Under the pieces are notes generated by a model that searched no databases, had not been told where the DNA came from, and was given only the letters and a program-made list of their open reading frames with translations. From the NCBI GenBank assembly GCA_039183635.1, contig JBCDBL010000121.1:1-11918 (forward strand): a stretch of 11,918 bases of DNA, given 5' to 3'. Below, piece after piece: positions 7,270-11,918 of this stretch (positions are counted from its first letter, which is position 1; each line of letters opens with the position of its first letter). A program made the position numbers and the translations under genes. The DNA comes from JBCDBL01 sp039183635. Its GTDB lineage: Bacteria > Pseudomonadota > Alphaproteobacteria > Caulobacterales > Parvularculaceae.

Positions 7270-8117
7270 GCGGTTTTGGTCCCCTTGTCTCCCCTGCGGA
7301 GCTTAAACACGCTGCGTCCCGGAGCGATGTGAAAATCCTGGACGCCTCCTGGCATATGCCCCAGGTCGGCCGTGACGCCCGTGCGGAGTTTGAAGCCGCT
7401 CATATTCCGGGGGCGGTGTTTTTCGACATCGACGCCGTTTCGGACCTTAAGACGGATCTGCCCCACATGCTGCCCCCGCCGGACATGTTCGCCGAAGCCG
7501 CGGGGGCCATGGGCGTTTCCAACGGCGATGCGGTGGTTGTTTACGACAGCGTCGGCCTGTTCAGCGCGGCCCGGGGCTGGTGGACGTTTCGCGCCATGGG
7601 ACACGATCGGGTCGCGGTGCTGGACGGCGGATTGCCGGCCTGGCGCAACGCCGGCGGCGCGGTGGAGACCGGTCCGGCGGTCCCGGCGTCTGCGACATAC
7701 GCGTCTGCGCCGAACGTAAGCCTGGTCAAAACCGCGGCTGAGGTTCTCGACGCCCTCGACGCTTCCGGTCATATCGTCCTTGATGCGCGATCGGAAGATC
7801 GGTTTTACGGCCGCGCGCCGGAGCCGCGGGCGCACCTGAAAAGCGGCCATATGCCCGGGGCGCGGAATTTGCCGTTCAACACCCTTGTCGCGGATGGTCG
7901 CCTGCGTGCGCCCGCTGCGCTGAAAGCCGCGTTCGATGCGGCCGGCGTAAAGGATGGCGACACGGTCATCACAAGCTGCGGCTCCGGCGTCACCGCGGCG
8001 GTGCTCAGCCTTGCGCTGACGGTTCTCGGGCGGGACGGGCATGCGCTTTACGACGGGTCCTGGTCGGAATGGGGCGCGCGCGCAGACTTGCCCGTTGTCG
8101 CCGGGGAGGACCAGTGA
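7266..8117 (+). CDS. sseA: 3-mercaptopyruvate sulfurtransferase (two-domain rhodanese)
   Basis: A 283-residue tandem rhodanese that moves sulfur from 3-mercaptopyruvate (transaminated cysteine) to thiols or cyanide, normally in the cytoplasm. The inactive N-terminal domain spans about 7-130, with HIPGAVFFDID (46-56) and VLDGGLPAWR (118-127). The catalytic domain spans about 155-275, with VLDARSEDRFYGR (171-183) and HMPGARNLPF (195-204). The active-site loop is CGSGVTA with C238; this loop marks mercaptopyruvate sulfurtransferases rather than thiosulfate rhodaneses. WSEWG (266-270) closes the domain. Length is typical (about 280). The ATG overlaps the upstream stop as ATGA, implying translational coupling; a GTG 15 bases earlier (7251) is a possible alternative start. 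Its place directly after a cysteine synthase gene fits a role in cysteine-derived sulfur handling. Confidence 0.94.
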   Translation: MSGFGPLVSPAELKHAASRSDVKILDASWHMPQVGRDARAEFEAAHIPGAVFFDIDAVSDLKTDLPHMLPPPDMFAEAAGAMGVSNGDAVVVYDSVGLFSAARGWWTFRAMGHDRVAVLDGGLPAWRNAGGAVETGPAVPASATYASAPNVSLVKTAAEVLDALDASGHIVLDARSEDRFYGRAPEPRAHLKSGHMPGARNLPFNTLVADGRLRAPAALKAAFDAAGVKDGDTVITSCGSGVTAAVLSLALTVLGRDGHALYDGSWSEWGARADLPVVAGEDQ

Positions 8118-8121
8118 GCCC

Positions 8122-8649
8122 ATGGCCTCCAGGCACGCCGTTACGATAACCTACCTTCACCAGAGCGCCCGCCCCGCCCTGCCGCAGGCGCCGCATCCGC
8201 CACTGCCGACGGCGTTTTTAAAGGCCGAACGGCCGCCCTTGCATTTTTACCGCTATCTCTACAACACTGTGGGCGGGCCCTATAAGTGGGTGACGCGGCG
8301 CCTTATGGACGACGAGACGCTTTCGGCCATCATTTACGATCCGAACGTTCATATATATGTTCTGTATGCAGAAGGCGTGCCGGCCGGTTTCGCCGAAATC
8401 GACGCCCGCAAGGGCGATGACGCCGAGATCCGTTTTTTCGGTCTCGTTCCGGATTACACCGGCGCCGGCCTCGGGCGGTACTTTCTGACGCAATTGCTGC
8501 ACGCCGCCTGGGACTTGGAGCCGAAACGCGTGCGCCTTGAAACATGCACCCTCGACCATCCCGCGGCGCTGCCGCTTTATCAAAAAGCCGGGTTCCAGGC
8601 CTACGACCAGAAGCCCGGCGTTATCGAATGGCCCTTTGACGATGCGTAA
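8122..8649 (+). CDS. GNAT family N-acetyltransferase
   Basis: A 175-residue acetyltransferase of the GNAT fold. The acetyl-CoA binding motif is clear: IRFFGLVPDYTGAGLGRYFL (103-122), with the V-P-x-Y-x-G-x-G-L-G core. The C-terminal LDHPAALPLYQKAGF (144-158) is the usual motif B region. The first 40 residues are proline-rich and less conserved-looking. The acceptor substrate cannot be told from sequence. The ATG at 8122 lies four bases after the sseA stop, with GGGGAGGA ending 11 bases upstream; a longer in-frame reading from 8041 would sit inside sseA and is rejected. Its end overlaps the start of metC by eight bases. The embedded position suggests a substrate linked to sulfur amino acids, but this is inference. 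Confidence 0.9.
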   Translation: MASRHAVTITYLHQSARPALPQAPHPPLPTAFLKAERPPLHFYRYLYNTVGGPYKWVTRRLMDDETLSAIIYDPNVHIYVLYAEGVPAGFAEIDARKGDDAEIRFFGLVPDYTGAGLGRYFLTQLLHAAWDLEPKRVRLETCTLDHPAALPLYQKAGFQAYDQKPGVIEWPFDDA

Positions 8650-9817
8650 AAAGCGCGGTCACGCAGACGATACGAAACTGGTCGACGCCGGCCGTCCGCC
8701 AGCCTCCGCCGCCTATCCGGTAAACCCCCCGGTGACCCGGGCGTCGACGATATTGTTCGACACCTACAAGGACTTTCAGGAGGGGGCGCGGAACATCGTC
8801 TACGGACGGTTTGGCACGGATACGCACCGCGCCTTGGAGGCTGCGGTGACGGACCTTGAAGGCGGGGTGCGCACGCATCTAACGCCTTCGGGCCTCAGCG
8901 CAGTGACAGCATCCATCCTCGCATTTGTAAAAGCCGGCGATCACGTTCTTATTTCCGACGGCGTTTACGATCCGACCCGTGGGTTCTGCGAGAGGTTCCT
9001 AAAGCGCTTTGGCGTCACGCCGGACTACTACGACCCGCAGATTGGGGCAGCGATTGCGGACAAGATCACCCCGGCCACCAAAGCCATCGTCGCCGAATCC
9101 CCCTCTTCCCTCACATTCGAGGTACAGGACCTCCCGGCCATCGCCGCCGCAGCGCGCAAAGCCGATGTGAAGCTGATCGTCGACAATACCTGGGGCGCAG
9201 GTTACTTCCTCAAACCCATCGCCCTTGGCGCCCATGTCAGCTTGCAAGCGGGAACGAAGTACCTTGTGGGCCATTCCGATGCGCTGATCGGCGCCATTAC
9301 GTGTGCAGACGAGGTCTGCGCTGAAGCGGTCACGCAGTCTTTGCGGCAACTTGGTTCTTCGGTGAGCGCCGACGACGCCGCCCTCGCGCTACGCGGCTTG
9401 AGAACGCTTTCGGTCCGGTTGAAACGGCACGAGCAGACGGGCCTCGCCCTTGCCGAGTGGCTGGCCGCGCGGCCGGAAGTGTCCCGCGTTCTCCATCCCG
9501 CGCGTCCCGGGGCGCCGGGACACGACATCTGGCGACGGGATTTCACCGGCGCGAGCGGTCTTTTCAGCATCGTTCTCGCCCCGGTTCCAGAGGTCGCGCT
9601 GGAGGCGTTTTTCAATGCAATGACATTGTTCGGCATGGGCTTTTCCTGGGGCGGCTATGAAAGCCTCGCCATTCCGTCCCGACCGGGCAAGTGGCGTACG
9701 GCGACGGTCTGGGCTGACCCCGGCCCGGTTGTTCGCATCCATGCGGGCCTTGAAGATCCCGGCGATCTCATCGAAGATTTAGATCAAGCGTTCGCCGCAA
9801 TGGCGGCGACGCAGTAA
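8642..9817 (+). CDS. metC: cystathionine beta-lyase
   Basis: A 391-residue PLP enzyme of the Cys/Met metabolism family that cleaves cystathionine to homocysteine, pyruvate and ammonia, the penultimate step to methionine. YGRFGTDTHRALE (54-66) is the family N-terminal motif. VDNTWGAGYF (180-189) holds the aspartate that contacts the PLP ring nitrogen. AGTKYLVGHSDALIG (203-217) holds the Schiff-base lysine, K206. TLFGMGFSWGGYESL (328-342) is typical of MetC rather than MetB or MetZ. Length matches the family (about 390). The ATG at 8642 lies within the last codons of the GNAT gene, an eight-base overlap that implies coupling; a longer in-frame reading back to 8537 would run inside that gene and lacks family similarity. 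A methionine gamma-lyase activity is a less likely alternative. Confidence 0.94.
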   Translation: MRKKRGHADDTKLVDAGRPPASAAYPVNPPVTRASTILFDTYKDFQEGARNIVYGRFGTDTHRALEAAVTDLEGGVRTHLTPSGLSAVTASILAFVKAGDHVLISDGVYDPTRGFCERFLKRFGVTPDYYDPQIGAAIADKITPATKAIVAESPSSLTFEVQDLPAIAAAARKADVKLIVDNTWGAGYFLKPIALGAHVSLQAGTKYLVGHSDALIGAITCADEVCAEAVTQSLRQLGSSVSADDAALALRGLRTLSVRLKRHEQTGLALAEWLAARPEVSRVLHPARPGAPGHDIWRRDFTGASGLFSIVLAPVPEVALEAFFNAMTLFGMGFSWGGYESLAIPSRPGKWRTATVWADPGPVVRIHAGLEDPGDLIEDLDQAFAAMAATQ

Positions 9818-9849
9818 TGCGCCGCAAGGCGCGGCGACGTAGGGGACGT

Positions 9850-10197
9850 ATGGCGTTGATAATGGGATCTTTAGTGCGCACCGTATGTTTTAGCGGGCTC
9901 ATGGTTGTTGCGGCAGGGTGTCAGACCTTGGGTCTCGACAATGTGCGTATTGAAACAACGCCTCCCGATGCGACCGCGCGGTTCGCCACCGGTCAGAGCT
10001 GCAAGACGCCCTGTGCGTTCCGTGCTGTTGGAGAAAAACCCATCTCAATCACCCTTTCGAAAACGGGGTTCAAGTCCGAAACCGTCACGCTGACCCGCAG
10101 TACGCTGGGGTTTCGGCCCAACCCGTTACGGGTGGAGCTTCAGCTGGTTGCGCCGACCATAAATGTGGAGGCCGCCCCTCTCGCCCCGGCTGAATAG
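9850..10197 (+). CDS. small PEGA-domain lipoprotein
   Basis: A 115-residue exported protein. The first 23 residues form a lipoprotein signal, with a hydrophobic core and VVAAG before C24, the likely lipidated cysteine; alanine at -3 is slightly off the classic lipobox. The mature part shows a PEGA-type carbohydrate- or surface-associated fold: VRIETTPPDATARF (32-45), a cysteine pair (C51, C55), then ISITLSKTGFKSETVTL (65-81). The role is unknown; such proteins sit in the envelope. The ATG at 9850 has AGGGG just upstream and gives an ideal signal peptide. An alternative ATG at 9817 overlaps the metC stop by one base (TAATG) and would add 11 mostly basic residues. It ends the operon, and its functional link to sulfur metabolism is unclear. 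Confidence 0.8.
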   Translation: MALIMGSLVRTVCFSGLMVVAAGCQTLGLDNVRIETTPPDATARFATGQSCKTPCAFRAVGEKPISITLSKTGFKSETVTLTRSTLGFRPNPLRVELQLVAPTINVEAAPLAPAE

Positions 10198-10238
10198 TTG
10201 CGCCGGTCGCCGAGCAAGGCTAGGTAACCGCTTCAACT

Positions 10239-10315
10239 GGCCCCGTAGCTCAACTGGATAGAGCACCGGACTTCTAATCCGACGGTTGCAGGTTCGAGTC
10301 CTGCCGGGGTCGCCA
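10239..10315 (+). tRNA. tRNA-Arg (TCT)
   Basis: A complete cloverleaf. Acceptor GGCCCCG (10239-10245) pairs with CGGGGTC (10305-10311), with one G-T pair. Discriminator G and encoded CCA occupy 10312-10315. The T arm is GCAGG-TTCGAGT-CCTGC. Anticodon TCT is at 10273-10275, loop CTTCTAA, reading AGA. The outermost anticodon-stem pair is a C-A mismatch (10266, 10282). A weak promoter, TTGCGC-17-TAGGTA (10198-10226), lies in front. The 3' end abuts the AT-richer integrase region, marking a likely insertion site. Confidence 0.97.
10290..10315 (+). other. putative attachment site (tRNA-Arg 3' end)
   Basis: The T arm and 3' end of tRNA-Arg directly border the recombinase gene, which is transcribed toward the tRNA, and base composition drops right after the CCA. 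Tyrosine recombinases often use tRNA 3' ends as attB, so this is the likely crossover region. The matching copy at the far end of the element lies outside the window, so exact limits are unknown. Confidence 0.45.
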
Positions 10316-10383
10316 GATTGGGCACAATTTACAATCACTTAATAGAACACACCATTTCGGCATTTCATATCACTGGCGCGTAG

Positions 10384-11483
10384 CTATGCCATCTCAGCAC
10401 ATTGATCGAGGAATTTATTGATGGCTGAAAGCGATTTTTGCAAATAAGTAGGGTCATACGGAGCATAAATCTCAGTGACCGAGAAGCCCGGCATGCGATG
10501 CCCTAGCTGCCCTGCCACTTCCCAAGACGGAACGCTCTGCGACCTTAGATATCGCGCCATAGTATGTCGCAGTGAATATGGCTTAACATCTCTACCTAGT
10601 CCTGCGCGACGGCACATAGCGTTCCAGCCAGTTTTGATACTCCTTATGGCCGTGCCTCGATATTGGATCACGGGTTGATCTTCGAGAACTGCGGTGTCGA
10701 TCAATGATATCGAACGATCTTCCAACCGCTCAGGCAGCTTGACTGTAGGTCGATATTTTTTGGTTTGCTTACGCCCTGGAGGATTAAGCTCGATCAGCTT
10801 TGGCTCCAGTTTTATCTGTGACGCCATTAAATCATAGATCGAGCATGGGCGAGCGCATGTGCCTAACATCCATAAAACGAAATCTATAACATGAGGTTCT
10901 TCTGCCGCTGAAAGCAGTCGCTTTACTTCTTGCAGCTCAAGCGGCCGTCCCAATGGCTCGGGCTGTTGGTGTCGAAACGGCAGTATTAGGGCTCTGAAGA
11001 AATTTCTGCGTTTTGCCAGGCAAAGCGGATAGCGGCACGCCCATAAGCAATGATTTTTGAAACGTAACCATCGGCCAAACCCTTTCCCTGCAGGTATTTA
11101 TGAAACCGCTTTTGTTCATGCACCACGACAGATTCAGCCAAGGATTGGCCTTCGAAGAAGTCACTCCAATATCGCAAACAGATTAATATCGACTGTGCGC
11201 TTCCAAGCTGGCTAGCGTGGTTGTCATAATATCAGAGAAGAATCTGCTCAAGAGACGCGTCTTCCGGCTTTTCCTTTTCAGGCTGCCGTCGCTCAAAATA
11301 CCAGTCGTCTAAGCGTCGCTTGGCTTCTTCAATTTCCGACGTGCCCAAGCTGACGCGGCGCGTGCGCTTGGTTTTTTCGTCGTAGAATGTTCGGTAATAG
11401 TTTTCGCTACCTGATCTTTGCGAGAGCCAATTGCCTCCGACTTGATAGAGTCTCTCGGCGTTTCTTCTGCCCACTCCACACAC
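10384..11483 (-). pseudogene. tyrosine recombinase (integrase), broken by a stop and a frameshift
   Basis: Three pieces on the minus strand together make one phage-type integrase of about 360 codons. Piece one (11483-11235) is the N-terminal arm-binding region (NYYRTFYDEKTKRTRRVSLGTSE), ending LEQILL before TGA at 11234-11232. Piece two, in the same frame, continues YYDNHASQLGSAQ and the SAM-like core-binding domain (DFFEGQSLAES, then ADGYVSKIIAYGRAAIRFAWQ) to TAA at 10988-10986. Adding one C to the CCC run (plus-strand GGG, 10989-10991) joins it to piece three, LILPFRHQQPEPLGRPLELQEV and the catalytic domain. That domain keeps an Arg in GTCARP, SLRHTMAR, LGH and the nucleophile region TEIYAPY; the usual His before LRH is Tyr, as in many integrases. 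The TGA most simply replaces CGA (Arg). The likely start is GTG at 11483 or 11474. Sequencing error could explain the one-base slip but not easily the TGA as well. Confidence 0.85.
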
Positions 11484-11683
11484 TCCGATAGGTATTTACA
11501 CAGATCGTAATCAAAATAACCAATAAGCTTAACGCCCATTCTCACTCTCGGGATCAAACGTTTTCTGTAAAGCCCGCGAATGAAGTTTTTTGATCTATTG
11601 AGTTTTAGAGCCGCCTCATCTTCTGTATAGATATAGCCCAGATCTATACCGTAAGCTGTGCCAATGCGTTTAATAGCCTCCAT
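11309..11683 (-). CDS. excisionase-like helix-turn-helix protein
   Basis: A 124-residue reading frame whose first 70 residues form a small winged-helix/excisionase-type DNA-binding domain: YTEDEAALKLNRSKNFIRGLY (19-39) is helix-turn-helix-like and IPRVRMGVKLIGYFDYDLCKYLSE (43-66) the wing and last helix. Such proteins (Xis/AlpA type) usually sit just before the integrase and steer excision. The last 55 or so residues (Ser/Lys/Arg-rich) overlap the integrase N-terminus in another frame over about 170 bases. That is unusually long, so the true ancestral stop may have been lost. The ATG at 11683 is the first in frame after a TAA; the ribosome site (GGGAAAA) is poor. A promoter is proposed at 11757-11785. 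Confidence 0.6.
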   Translation of the reverse strand: MEAIKRIGTAYGIDLGYIYTEDEAALKLNRSKNFIRGLYRKRLIPRVRMGVKLIGYFDYDLCKYLSECVEWAEETPRDSIKSEAIGSRKDQVAKTITEHSTTKKPSARAASAWARRKLKKPSDA

Positions 11684-11755
11684 GTCATCGTTTTCCCATT
11701 ATTATTTTCAGCCATGACCGACGCACAAAAGCCCCGTATCAAATAGTCCCAATGT

Positions 11756-11811
11756 AATTGTAGGTAATAAGAATAAAAACACCAATAACAAAAAGATCTG
11801 ACCTACAAATT
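11756..11811. repeat. inverted repeat around the element's promoter
   Basis: AATTGTAGGT (11756-11765) is mirrored by ACCTACAAATT (11801-11811), with eight bases matching exactly and one extra A in the second arm. The 35-base spacer contains the -35 hexamer, and the first arm covers the -10. Looser copies, AACCTACAGAT (11848-11858) and AGCTACAATTC (11868-11878), follow. These could be operator or recombinase arm-type sites. The rest of 11684-11918 is AT-rich and I see no gene in it. Confidence 0.4.
11757..11785 (-). promoter_or_regulatory. sigma70-type promoter of the excisionase-integrase pair
   Basis: On the minus strand, TTGGTG (11785-11780) is followed after 17 bases by TACAAT (11762-11757), 5 of 6 for the -10 but only 3 of 6 for the -35. 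Transcription would start near 11750, leaving a leader of about 67 bases before the ATG at 11683. The -10 lies inside one arm of an inverted repeat, suggesting repression. Confidence 0.4.
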
Positions 11812-11918
11812 TTTGAGCAACGAAGCTAAATGCAACGAGTGAGAATAAACCTACAGATAGGGTTATCAGCTACAATTCAAAAAAAGATGCACTGTTAAAA
11901 ACATACTCAAGACCGCAG

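Larger units (their letters stand above)
10316..11918. mobile_element. left end of an integrative element at tRNA-Arg (partial)
   Basis: From the tRNA-Arg 3' end onward the sequence is visibly more AT-rich than the rest of the window. It carries a decayed tyrosine recombinase, an excisionase-like gene and an AT-rich control region. This is the standard layout of one end of a genomic island or prophage. The cargo and the other end are not in the window. Confidence 0.7.

Noticed and set aside
7206..8123. 305-codon minus-strand frame opposite sseA
   Set aside because: Low-complexity Arg/Gly-rich product; the plus strand encodes a complete sulfurtransferase.
10126..10338. Minus-strand open frame reading GDPGRTRTCNRRIRSP across tRNA-Arg
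   Set aside because: It is the antisense of the tRNA, a well-known false protein that recurs in annotations.

Overview
The window looks like an alphaproteobacterial chromosome fragment: GC-rich, with Agrobacterium/Rhodobacter-type gene families such as a PhrB/CryB-like iron-sulfur photolyase and a DUF6134 protein. A foreign, visibly more AT-rich segment starts at about 10316. I cannot name the genus; the alphaproteobacterial assignment rests on protein style and codon use, not on a search.

Layout. (1) 72-145: a minus-strand tRNA-Cys with its own promoter, followed by a small minus-strand membrane protein of unknown function (225-710). (2) 871-6049: a photoprotection and envelope-stress block. 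A class I CPD photolyase (phr) and a cyclopropane-fatty-acid synthase family methyltransferase (cfa) run rightward. Converging on them from the right is a minus-strand pair made of a secreted DUF6134 protein and a (6-4)-type iron-sulfur photolyase (PhrB/CryB family). The convergent gap holds two inverted copies of a small palindromic repeat. The minus-strand pair is preceded by a candidate ECF-type promoter whose -35 element resembles that of the RpoE/ChrR singlet-oxygen response. The phr gene has a perfect TATAAT only 11 bases before its ATG, so its message may be nearly leaderless.

(3) 6262-10197: a tightly packed rightward operon for sulfur amino-acid metabolism. It encodes a cysteine synthase family enzyme, a 3-mercaptopyruvate sulfurtransferase, a GNAT acetyltransferase and cystathionine beta-lyase, and ends in a small PEGA-domain lipoprotein. 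Neighbouring genes overlap or nearly touch, and a sigma70-like promoter sits just upstream of the first.

(4) 10239-10315: tRNA-Arg(TCT), the apparent insertion site of an integrative element. Right next to its 3' end is a minus-strand tyrosine-recombinase gene that is broken twice: an in-frame TGA replaces a likely arginine codon, and a one-base frameshift falls before the catalytic domain. Upstream of it is an excisionase-like helix-turn-helix gene. Its promoter overlaps or is bracketed by an inverted repeat, with looser copies further out. The element continues past the right edge.

How it fits together: the two photolyases cover the two main UV lesions (CPD and 6-4 products), cfa modifies membrane lipids, and DUF6134 is an exported partner of unknown role; the shared theme is light and oxidative stress. 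The sulfur operon covers cysteine synthesis, cysteine/mercaptopyruvate sulfur transfer and cystathionine cleavage to homocysteine. No complete novel defence or mobile system is visible. The best leads are the ECF-like control of the DUF6134-photolyase pair, the decayed integrase and the paired palindromic repeat.
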